In this document: positions 4,994 through 10,693 of the stretch, one piece after another | Numbering within the stretch: the first letter of the stretch is position 1 | Layout of the letters: each line of letters starts with the position of its first letter | NCBI GenBank assembly: GCA_032250585.1 | Contig: JAVVFH010000116.1 | Span: forward strand, 1 to 10,693 | DNA length: 10,693 bases | Direction of reading: 5' to 3' | Origin: JAVVFH01 sp032250585 | GTDB taxonomy: Bacteria > Pseudomonadota > Gammaproteobacteria > Xanthomonadales > SZUA-36 | Translations under genes and position numbers: made by a program | Notes under the pieces: generated by a model | The model's database searches: none | Seen by the model: only the letters and a program-made list of their open reading frames with translations | What the model was told of the DNA's origin: nothing

Positions 4994-6121
4994 ATGTCTA
5001 AAAAGTGGATTTCATTTCCCCGCCGCGAAGGGCAGGCCTCGAGTCAGGCCCACTGCGACCTGCCGCCGGGAAGTTACGAGCGGGAGATCGGCCGCGAGGG
5101 TTTTTTCGGCCCCGCCACCCACATGTATCATCGCCACCGGCCGACCGATTGGCTGCGTTTTGAAGGCCCAAACCGTCCGCGCGCCTTCGACACGACCCAT
5201 CTGGGCAACTTCGGGCCATCGCCCTGGGATGCCTTCGGCCTGCTGTGCAACGCACACATGAAACTGCGGATTTGGGGCCTGTCGGAAGCGATGGAACAAC
5301 TGGTGCGCAATGCGGACGGCGACGAATTGCTGTTCATCCACAGCGGCGCAGGCCACCTGTTTTGCGACTACGGCCACCTCGAGCTCCGCGAAGGCGATTA
5401 CCTGGTGCTGCCGCGCGCCACGATGTGGCGGATCGAACCCGACGAGCCGATGCGCATCCTGCTGATCGAGGCGAGCAACGGCAGTTACGCACTGCCGGAC
5501 AAGGGCCTGCTGGGCCCGCACGCGATCTTCGACCCGGCCGTGCTGGACACGCCGACTATCGACGAGGCCTTTCTCGAACAACAGGACGAGAACGAGTGGG
5601 ACGTGCTGGTCAAAAGCCGGGATATCGTCAGCCGCATCAGCTGGCCCTTCAATCCGCTGGACGCCGTCGGCTGGAAAGGTGATCTCGCGCCGGTGCGGGT
5701 GAACTGGCGCGACATCCGCCCGGTGCTCAGCGACCGATATCACCTGCCGCCCTCGGCGCACACCACCTTCGTCGCCAACCGTTTCGTGGTCTGCACCTTC
5801 GTGCCACGGCCTTTCGAAACTGATCCCGGCGCGCTGAAAGTGCCGTTTTTCCATTCGAACGACGATTACGACGAAGTCATCTTCTATCACCAGGGCGAGT
5901 TCTTCAGCCGCGACAACATCCACCCGGGCATGATCACCTGGCACCCGGTGGGTTTCACGCACGGGCCGCATCCGAAAGCCATGGAAAACGCTTTCGAACC
6001 GAAAACGCGCGGCACCGAGGAAGTGGCGGTGATGATCGACACGCGCGACGCCCTGCAAATGGACGAGCGCGCCGAGTCGATCGAATGGGGCGGCTACGTC
6101 AACTCCTGGCGGCCGGCATGA
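4994..6121 (+). CDS. hmgA: Homogentisate 1,2-dioxygenase family protein
   Basis: Non-haem Fe(II) cupin enzyme that opens the ring of homogentisate to maleylacetoacetate in tyrosine/phenylalanine degradation. The product is 375 residues, shorter than the 430-445 of the human/Pseudomonas form but of a length seen in some bacterial homologues. Residues aligning by context with the human site are His250 (in RYHLPPS, catalytic base position), His287 (FFHSNDD), Glu294 (DYDEVIFYHQG) and His323 (FTHGPHP). An N-terminal cupin half is seen at GDELLFIHSGAGHLFCDYGHLELREGDYLVLP (109-140). The ATG at 4994 is chosen: GTGGAG lies upstream at normal distance, and earlier in-frame codons run into the promoter. 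It is the first gene of the cluster; the next two pathway enzymes follow, which strongly supports the substrate. Confidence 0.88.
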   Translation: MSKKWISFPRREGQASSQAHCDLPPGSYEREIGREGFFGPATHMYHRHRPTDWLRFEGPNRPRAFDTTHLGNFGPSPWDAFGLLCNAHMKLRIWGLSEAMEQLVRNADGDELLFIHSGAGHLFCDYGHLELREGDYLVLPRATMWRIEPDEPMRILLIEASNGSYALPDKGLLGPHAIFDPAVLDTPTIDEAFLEQQDENEWDVLVKSRDIVSRISWPFNPLDAVGWKGDLAPVRVNWRDIRPVLSDRYHLPPSAHTTFVANRFVVCTFVPRPFETDPGALKVPFFHSNDDYDEVIFYHQGEFFSRDNIHPGMITWHPVGFTHGPHPKAMENAFEPKTRGTEEVAVMIDTRDALQMDERAESIEWGGYVNSWRPA

Positions 6122-6170
6122 ATCTCGACGCTTAAAATTCTGATTAAAACTTTCCAACGGGAGTCATACC

Positions 6171-7157
6171 TTGAAACTCGCATCACTGAAAAGCGGCGGC
6201 CGGGACGGCACGCTGGTTGTCGTCGACCGGACGCTGCAGCACTACGCCACAGCCGCAGGCATTGCGCCGACGCTGCAGGCGGCCATTGACGACTGGGATC
6301 ACTGCGCGCCCCGGCTCAATGCGCTTTCCGAAGCATTGAACGCGGGCGACTGCGAAGGCGCCCAGCAGCTGGATTACACAGTGCTGGCTTCGCCGTTTCC
6401 ACGTGCCTACGAATTCCTGGACGGCAGTGCCTACCTGCCGCACGTCGAGCGCGTGCGGCGGGCCCGCGGCGCCGAAGTGCCGGAGTCTTTCTATTCGGAC
6501 CCATTGATGTACCAGGCTACCTCGGCGGGCTTTCTCGGCCCGCGCGACCCTATCCCGGTCGTCAGCGAGGAGTACGGCATCGACTTCGAAGCCGAGGTCG
6601 TAGTGGTGACGGACGATGTGCCGATGAGCGTTTCTGCCGCAGATGCGCTGGGGCGCATTCAGCTGATCGGGCTGGTGAACGACGTCAGCTTGCGCAACCT
6701 GATACCGGGCGAACTGGCCAAGGGCTTTGGGTTCCTGCAGTCCAAGCCGCGCTCGGCCTTGTCGCCGGTTCTGGTGACTCCGGACGAACTGGGCGATGCC
6801 TGGCGTGACGGCGTGCTGCATCTGCCACTGCGCTCCTGGCTGAACGGCGAATGGTTCGGTGAGCCGCAAGCAGGCGAGGATATGCAGTTTCATTTCGGCG
6901 AGTTGATCGCGCACGCAGCCAGGACGCGCCCGCTGACTGCCGGCACCATCGTGGGGTCGGGCACGATTGCCAACAAGGATGTGGGCGTTGGTGCTTCTTG
7001 CCTGGCCGAGCGGCGTATGCTGGAGATCATCGCCGACGGCGAGCCCACGACGGCCTTTATGAGTTTCGGAGATACGATCCGCATCGACATGCTCGATGAC
7101 GCGGGGCGCAGCATTTTCGGTGCGATCGAACAGCGTATCCAACGCCATGACTCCTGA
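6171..7157 (+). CDS. fahA: Fumarylacetoacetate hydrolase family protein
   Basis: Last enzyme of the pathway, hydrolysing fumarylacetoacetate to fumarate and acetoacetate. The product is 328 residues. The FAH-fold metal site is visible: Asp84 (EFLDGSAY), Glu140 and Glu142 (DFEAEVVVV) and Asp171 (LVNDVSLRN). His91, seven residues after Asp84, matches the spacing of the catalytic His in the animal enzyme. KGFGFLQSKPRSALSPVLVTP (184-204) and GSGTIAN (262-268) are further family blocks. The start is a TTG at 6171 with CGGGAG seven bases upstream; no ATG lies nearby in frame, and this start gives the family's usual N-terminus. It lies 49 bp after hmgA and overlaps the isomerase gene by 11 bases, so the three genes form one operon. 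Confidence 0.92.
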   Translation: MKLASLKSGGRDGTLVVVDRTLQHYATAAGIAPTLQAAIDDWDHCAPRLNALSEALNAGDCEGAQQLDYTVLASPFPRAYEFLDGSAYLPHVERVRRARGAEVPESFYSDPLMYQATSAGFLGPRDPIPVVSEEYGIDFEAEVVVVTDDVPMSVSAADALGRIQLIGLVNDVSLRNLIPGELAKGFGFLQSKPRSALSPVLVTPDELGDAWRDGVLHLPLRSWLNGEWFGEPQAGEDMQFHFGELIAHAARTRPLTAGTIVGSGTIANKDVGVGASCLAERRMLEIIADGEPTTAFMSFGDTIRIDMLDDAGRSIFGAIEQRIQRHDS

Positions 7158-7821
7158 GGCCAGCCGGCGGCCGTTGCTTTACGGCTACTGGCGCAGTTCG
7201 TCGGCTTATCGGGTGCGCATTGCCTTGAACCTTAAAGGGATCGAGTACGAGCAAAAGGCGGTTCACCTCGTACGGAACTCCGGCGAACAGAAAAGCCCTG
7301 AGTACCGGGAAGTCAATCCACTTGGTCTGGTGCCCGCGTTGATCCACCGGAATCACACGCTGGTGCAATCGGTGGCTATCTGTGAATACCTGGAAGAGGC
7401 TTTTCCCGCCCCTCCGCTGTTGCCGGTCGATTGTTGGGGCCGGGCGCGCGTGCGTGCGATGGTGCAGACCATCACCAGCGAGATGCAGCCGATGAACAAT
7501 CTCGGCGTCATGCAGTACCTGGAACAGGAGATGCAGCAGGATGCCGACGCGATCAAAGGCTGGTACTGTCACTGGGTGGCGCGCGGTTTCGGTGCCATTG
7601 AAACCTGGTTGCGTGCGACGGCCACGGGCGCATTTTGCCACGGCCACGACCCCACGCTGGCCGACTGTTTCCTGGTGCCCCAGGTTTACAACGCCGAACG
7701 CTTCGAGTGCGACCTGGAACCCTATCCGCTGATCCGCCGCATCAGCGCGCATTGCCGCGCGCAGGAAGCCTTCCGCCAGGCGGCACCCGAAAACCAGCCT
7801 GATGCGCCGCGACCAAAGTAA
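7147..7821 (+). CDS. maiA: Maleylacetoacetate isomerase (zeta-class glutathione transferase)
   Basis: Glutathione-dependent cis-trans isomerase that turns maleylacetoacetate into fumarylacetoacetate, acting between the two preceding enzymes. The product is 224 residues, typical of zeta GSTs. The thioredoxin-like N-terminal domain has the zeta signature SSSAYRVRIALNLKG (17-31, catalytic Ser region), NPLGLVPAL (57-65) and the glutathione-binding QS (74-75). The helical C-terminal domain has DPTLADCFLVPQVYNA (168-183), including the conserved Asp. The ATG at 7147 is used: an earlier in-frame codon at 7096 would add residues lying deep inside fahA and absent from the family. It overlaps fahA by 11 bases, implying coupling, and is followed directly by a long palindrome that can end the transcript. 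Confidence 0.93.
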   Translation: MTPEASRRPLLYGYWRSSSAYRVRIALNLKGIEYEQKAVHLVRNSGEQKSPEYREVNPLGLVPALIHRNHTLVQSVAICEYLEEAFPAPPLLPVDCWGRARVRAMVQTITSEMQPMNNLGVMQYLEQEMQQDADAIKGWYCHWVARGFGAIETWLRATATGAFCHGHDPTLADCFLVPQVYNAERFECDLEPYPLIRRISAHCRAQEAFRQAAPENQPDAPRPK

Positions 7822-7822
7822 A

Positions 7823-7874
7823 AAAACCGGGGTCAGAGTACCTTTTTTTGAAAAGGTACTCTGACCCCGGTTTT
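7823..7874. repeat. Perfect 24-bp-arm palindrome (CCGGGGTCAGAGTACC type), possible bidirectional terminator
   Basis: Two perfectly complementary 24-base arms (7823-7846 and 7851-7874) surround a four-base centre. The core reads CCGGGGTCAGAGTACC and its complement. It begins two bases after the maiA stop. The stem is flanked by A on one side and T on the other, four T on the plus strand and more on the minus strand, so it could terminate transcription both ways. Similar GGGGTCAGAGTACC palindromes are, to my knowledge, dispersed repeats in many proteobacterial genomes, often linked with REP-associated (RAYT) transposases; no transposase gene is in this window. Confidence 0.8.
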
Positions 7875-7923
7875 AGTGCGCTCGGCTTGTGCAAAGGCCT
7901 TTTAATGGAGCACCGGCATGCGT

Positions 7924-7929
7924 CATAAT
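7924..7929 (+). promoter_or_regulatory. Possible -10 element of the lipoprotein pair
   Basis: CATAAT matches 5 of 6 bases of TATAAT, 33 bases before the ATG at 7962. The hexamer 17 bases upstream (TTTAAT) is a poor -35. Because the palindrome just upstream should isolate these genes from the homogentisate cluster, a promoter is expected in 7875-7950, but this site is only a weak candidate. Confidence 0.3.
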
Positions 7930-7961
7930 CCTCCATATGTATTCCCCGGGCTGTGTTTGAC

Positions 7962-8327
7962 ATGCGAATCCTGATTTTTGCCTCGCTGATGCTGCTGCTG
8001 GCATCCTGTGCGACACCGAAACCTGCGCCCGGCGCCTTCCTCGACGCCGAAGAAGCGATCGCATCGGCGGTTGACGTGGGTGCTGAGCAGCACTCGCCCG
8101 TGGAATTGCGCTTCGCCCGCGAGAAGCTTGCCGAGGCGCAGAAGGGCATGGAACTCAAACAGTACGAAAAGGCGATTTACCTGATCGAGGAGTCGGAGAT
8201 CAACGCGGAACTGGCCATAGAAAAATCCCGGGCGGCAGATGTTCGCTCGAAGGTGACGGACCTGGCGCGTGCGAACGAGATCATGCGCGAAGAGTATCAA
8301 TCTGAATTCGGGGAGAATTTCCAGTGA
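7962..8327 (+). CDS. Small lipoprotein with DUF4398-like helical domain
   Basis: A 121-residue envelope protein. The N-terminus MRILIFASLMLLLASC is a lipoprotein signal with lipobox LASC and lipidated Cys16; the residue after Cys is Ala, so outer-membrane sorting is expected. The mature part is nearly all helical (GAFLDAEEAIASAV..., then ELRFAREKLAEAQKGMELKQYEKAIYLIEESEINAELA) and matches the DUF4398 pattern: two antiparallel helices with REKLAEA and a YEKA..LxxES motif. Function is not established. A GTG nine bases upstream is an alternative start; neither has a good SD. The ATG gives the more usual short basic n-region. Its stop overlaps the next gene by four bases (GTGA), so the two proteins are made together and probably act together. 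Confidence 0.8.
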   Translation: MRILIFASLMLLLASCATPKPAPGAFLDAEEAIASAVDVGAEQHSPVELRFAREKLAEAQKGMELKQYEKAIYLIEESEINAELAIEKSRAADVRSKVTDLARANEIMREEYQSEFGENFQ

Positions 8328-9313
8328 GCAGGAATCTGCCTGGCCGCGCCATCCTCGTCTGCGCGTGCGTGCTGCTGGCCGCTTGCACTGCGGCACCCAA
8401 GAAAGATCTGGCACTCGAACAGGTGCGCAATCAGCTCAACGAATTGAAGCAGAACACCGAACTGGAGGGCTATGCCCCGCTCGCGCTGGGTGAGGCGGAA
8501 CGCGCGTTGCGCCAGGCCGAGAGCGCTGTCGGTGACGACACCCAGCGTCTTCACCTGCTGTACATGGCGGACCGCCGGATACAGATCGCCCGCGCGGTGG
8601 CGCAGCGGGAGCGGCTCGAGCAGGATTTGATTCGTCTGGGTCAGAAGCGCAACGACATGCTGGTGCAAGCCAGCCGACTCGAAGCAGAGCGTGCGCGGCG
8701 CGATGCGGAGCGCGCCAGGATGATTTCGCAGGCGACCGCGGAAGACGCCCAGCGGGCCCGCGAAGAGGCTTTGGCGGCGCAGCGGCGCGAGGCGGAATCG
8801 GCGCGCAATGCGCAACAGGCCATGGCGGAGGCGCAGCAGGCCAAGGCACTGGCGGCATCCAGTGCTACCGAAGCCAACCTTGCGCGGCGCGAGGCAGAGT
8901 TGGCCTCCGAGCAGGCCAGTTCATTGCGCCGTCAACTGGAAAATCTTCAGCTGCGTCAAACCGAGAGCGGCGTCGTGGTCACGTTGGGCGACGTGTTGTT
9001 TGAAACGGGTGAAACGCAGTTGCGCGAAGAATCGCATGCCAGCCTGGTCGAAGTCGTTGACCTGTTGCAGGGTGAGCCGGACAAACAGATCCGCATCGAG
9101 GGGCACACTGACGCCACCGGTGACGCCGACACCAACCTCGTCATTTCCAAACAGCGCGCCAACGCGGTTTTCAACGCGCTGGTCGCGCTCGGCGTCGATC
9201 CCGATCGGGTCACCACCGCCGGTATGGGCGAGGATTTCCCGATCGCCAGTAACGAGACAGAGGCCGGGCGCAGCCGGAATCGTCGCGTTGATGTCATCCT
9301 GCTGGACGAGTAA
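8324..9313 (+). CDS. OmpA-family lipoprotein with DUF4398-like domain and long coiled coil
   Basis: A 329-residue peptidoglycan-binding lipoprotein. The signal peptide ends in LLAAC with lipidated Cys21. Residues 28-110 are a second DUF4398-like helical pair (LALGEAERALRQAESAVG, then MADRRIQIARAVAQRERL). Residues 111-212 are an Ala/Arg/Glu/Gln-rich coiled coil. Residues 216-329 are a complete OmpA C-terminal domain: LGDVLFETGETQLREES, IEGHTDATGDADTN (258-271), SKQRANAVFNAL (275-286) and SNETEAGRSRNRRVDVIL (309-326). Asp263 and Arg278 occupy the positions that bind diaminopimelate in OmpA relatives. There is no beta-barrel. The GTG start at 8324 overlaps the upstream stop and follows GGGGAGAA. 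It probably links the outer membrane to the cell wall, with the coiled coil setting the distance (inference). Confidence 0.88.
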   Translation: MSRNLPGRAILVCACVLLAACTAAPKKDLALEQVRNQLNELKQNTELEGYAPLALGEAERALRQAESAVGDDTQRLHLLYMADRRIQIARAVAQRERLEQDLIRLGQKRNDMLVQASRLEAERARRDAERARMISQATAEDAQRAREEALAAQRREAESARNAQQAMAEAQQAKALAASSATEANLARREAELASEQASSLRRQLENLQLRQTESGVVVTLGDVLFETGETQLREESHASLVEVVDLLQGEPDKQIRIEGHTDATGDADTNLVISKQRANAVFNALVALGVDPDRVTTAGMGEDFPIASNETEAGRSRNRRVDVILLDE

Positions 9314-9636
9314 AAGACGCCACGGGCCGTTTATGCGCGGCGGCAAAGCGCTGACTGGCGGCATCCCGTCGGCTTGCCCGTTCGGGTGCCCGGTTTGGCT
9401 TGCCGTTGTCGTCGATTTGAGCTAGATTTGAATACGTATCATGGTTTATCCCCTCACACACGGCGTTCGCTGGTAATGGCTCTGGTAGCTCATCACCGGC
9501 GCACAGAAAATCCCGAATTTCGCAGTACCTCTCAATATCTTTCAATCAAACTGAAGCCTTCATCGAGGCGGGCGCGCTCGCGGTTATTCGCAGGCGCGCG
9601 TCGCGCTCGTGTAGAACACTCAATCGGAGGATCCCC
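9314..9636. other. Gene-free stretch between the OmpA lipoprotein and ydcH-like genes
   Basis: 323 bp with no supportable gene. A hairpin at 9472-9497 pairs GGTAATG with CATCACC (one mismatch) over an inner GCT/AGC. GCGCGC occurs inverted near 9578-9600. GGCTTGCC occurs twice after the OmpA-family stop. A TATCAT hexamer (5 of 6 to a -10) lies around 9436-9441 but has no -35 at proper spacing. I see no convincing terminator after the lipoprotein gene. Confidence 0.4.
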
Positions 9637-9852
9637 ATGTTCGAAAACCGACAGAACGAAATGGCAAAACTGATGCAGGAAAACCAGGAATTCCAGCGTC
9701 TTTTCAACCGGCACCAGGAACTCGACAAGCGCGTCACGGCTGCTGAAATTGGAACGAAGCCCATGGACGACCTGGCTTTGAATCAGCTCAAGAAAGAAAA
9801 ACTCTATGCCAAAGACAAGCTGACCCGAATGATGGAAGCGGCGGGTTACTGA
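9637..9852 (+). CDS. YdcH/DUF465 family small protein
   Basis: A 71-residue, highly charged, helical cytoplasmic protein. The pattern fits the YdcH/DUF465 family: an N-terminal helix with LMQENQEFQRLFNRHQELDKRV (12-33), then a second helix with LALNQLKKEKLYAKDKL (46-62), together a helical hairpin. The molecular function of the family is not well established. The start is firm: ATG at 9637 with CGGAGG at good spacing. It stands alone, in the same direction as its neighbours, with a 323-bp gap before it and a hairpin after it. Complete; no oddities seen. Confidence 0.88.
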   Translation: MFENRQNEMAKLMQENQEFQRLFNRHQELDKRVTAAEIGTKPMDDLALNQLKKEKLYAKDKLTRMMEAAGY

Positions 9853-9878
9853 CGCAGATAGATCGGGCGGTACCAATG

Positions 9879-9912
9879 GCGGCCGGGTACAATGACCCGG
9901 CCGCTTCCTTTT
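9879..9912 (+). terminator. Hairpin between ydcH-like gene and cbs, probable terminator
   Basis: GCGGCCGGGT (9879-9888) and ACCCGGCCGC (9895-9904) form a perfect 10-bp stem with a six-base loop, followed by TTCCTTTT. The T-run is interrupted, so termination may be partial. The loop and stem edge spell TACAAT, a good -10 match, but no -35 lies at the right distance, so I prefer terminator over promoter. Confidence 0.55.
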
Positions 9913-9929
9913 GCAGACGGGATACCAAC

Positions 9930-10693
9930 ATGCCTGTTTTCGACAATGTCATCGACCTGATCGGCGAGACGCCGATAGTCCGGATCAACCACCTCGATTG
10001 CGGTCCCTGCGAACTGCTGATCAAGCTCGAAAGCCAGAATCCGGGCGGTTCCATCAAGGACCGCATTGGTTTGAAAATGATCGAGGATGCCGAGGCTCAG
10101 GGACTGGTCGGACCCGGTTCGGTCCTGGTGGAAGGGACGGCAGGGAACACCGGCCTGGGGCTGGCGCTGGTCGCCGCGCAAAAAGGTTACCCGCTGATAC
10201 TGGTCATCCCGGATAAAATGAGCCGCGAGAAGATATCCAACCTCAAGGCCATGGGGGCCGAGGTGATCCTCACGCGCTCGGACGTCGCCAAAGGCCATCC
10301 CGAGTACTACCAGGACCTCGCCCGGCGTTTGGCCGACGAGACCGAAGACGCCTACTTCATCAACCAGTTCGGCAATCCCTCCAATCCGCAGGCACACGAG
10401 GAGGTCACCGGCCCCGAAATCTGGCGGCAGGTGGACGGTGACCTGGACGCCATTGTGCTGGGGGTAGGTTCGAGCGGCACCGTCACGGGTTTGTCCCACT
10501 TTCTGGCCAGGGAAGCGCTGCAGGTCGAGCTGATTCTGGCCGACCCGGAAGGCTCTATCCTCGCTGAATACATCAACGAGGGGCGGCTGTCGGACAAAAG
10601 CGGCAGTTGGATGGTCGAAGGAATCGGGGAAGATTTTCTGCCCTCCATCAGCGACTTCACCCGCGTCAGCAAGGCCTATTCGATCAGTGATCG
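9930..10693 (+). CDS. Cystathionine beta-synthase / cysteine synthase family protein, 3' end cut by window edge
   Basis: PLP-dependent beta-replacement enzyme; 254 codons are present with no stop before the edge. Fold-type II motifs: IGETPIVRIN (11-20), the PLP lysine Lys43 in NPGGSIKDR (37-45), the substrate loop EGTAGNTGLGLA (68-79), QFGNPSNPQAHEEVTGPEIW (146-165) and the phosphate-binding GVGSSGTVTG (178-187). TAGNTG in place of the TSGNTG of classical CysK, and ADPEGSILAEY (204-214), point to the cystathionine beta-synthase-like branch, which joins serine or O-acetylserine to homocysteine. Whether C-terminal CBS domains follow cannot be seen, so a plain cysteine synthase remains possible. 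The ATG at 9930 begins the family's normal N-terminus; its SD is weak. Confidence 0.82.
   Translation, partial: MPVFDNVIDLIGETPIVRINHLDCGPCELLIKLESQNPGGSIKDRIGLKMIEDAEAQGLVGPGSVLVEGTAGNTGLGLALVAAQKGYPLILVIPDKMSREKISNLKAMGAEVILTRSDVAKGHPEYYQDLARRLADETEDAYFINQFGNPSNPQAHEEVTGPEIWRQVDGDLDAIVLGVGSSGTVTGLSHFLAREALQVELILADPEGSILAEYINEGRLSDKSGSWMVEGIGEDFLPSISDFTRVSKAYSISD

Noticed and set aside
5012..6157. A 381-codon minus-strand frame opposite hmgA
   Set aside because: Shadow of a GC-rich gene: His/Arg/Val-rich product without domain features, while hmgA on the plus strand has all its active-site motifs.
7096..7146. An earlier in-frame start for maiA
   Set aside because: It would add 17 residues encoded inside fahA that are not part of the zeta GST fold; the ATG at 7147 gives the normal N-terminus.
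6183..7148. A 321-codon minus-strand frame opposite fahA
   Set aside because: Same reason: it runs antisense to a well-supported enzyme and has no start site or recognisable motif.
7957..7962. A perfect TTGACA overlapping the lipoprotein start codon
   Set aside because: No -10 hexamer lies 16-18 bases downstream, and it would start transcription inside the gene.

Overview
The window looks like chromosomal DNA of a GC-rich gammaproteobacterium. Evidence is the rpsB-tsf-pyrH-frr order, proteobacterial-type EF-Ts, UMP kinase and RRF sequences, good Shine-Dalgarno (SD) sites and two outer-membrane lipoprotein genes. I cannot name a genus. The repeat types seen (a palindromic GGGGTCAGAGTACC element and a GTAGGAGCC-type element) resemble those scattered in Pseudomonas/Xanthomonas-like and related genomes; that is a resemblance only.

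Layout. (1) 1-3461, minus strand: the translation operon rpsB (S2), tsf (EF-Ts), pyrH (UMP kinase) and the start of frr (RRF, cut by the window edge). S2 carries an unusual tail of about 155 residues that ends in a Lys/Ala, histone-H1-like repeat. The rpsB leader can fold into a pseudoknot plus a hairpin covering the SD, as expected for S2 autoregulation. (2) 3462-4374: a region without large genes. It holds the rpsB leader, then on the plus strand a 34-codon small gene whose SD sits in the loop of a perfect hairpin. A three-way-junction repeat follows, then two further hairpins and a strong intrinsic terminator. This plus-strand stretch is the best candidate for something undescribed. (3) 4375-7821: a MarR-type regulator diverges from a homogentisate pathway cluster: ring-opening dioxygenase, fumarylacetoacetate hydrolase and maleylacetoacetate isomerase. 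A clear palindrome lies between the -35 and -10 of the hmgA promoter, so the MarR protein probably represses the cluster. (4) 7823-7874: a perfect 24-bp-arm palindrome that may be both a dispersed repeat and a terminator. (5) 7962-9313: two translationally coupled lipoprotein genes, a small DUF4398-like lipoprotein and an OmpA-family lipoprotein with a long coiled coil. (6) 9637-9852: a YdcH/DUF465 small protein. (7) 9930-10693: the start of a PLP-dependent cystathionine beta-synthase/cysteine synthase-like gene, cut by the window edge.

The three homogentisate genes together convert homogentisate to maleylacetoacetate, fumarylacetoacetate, then fumarate plus acetoacetate, the end of tyrosine/phenylalanine degradation. 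No tRNA, rRNA, CRISPR array or transposase gene was seen.
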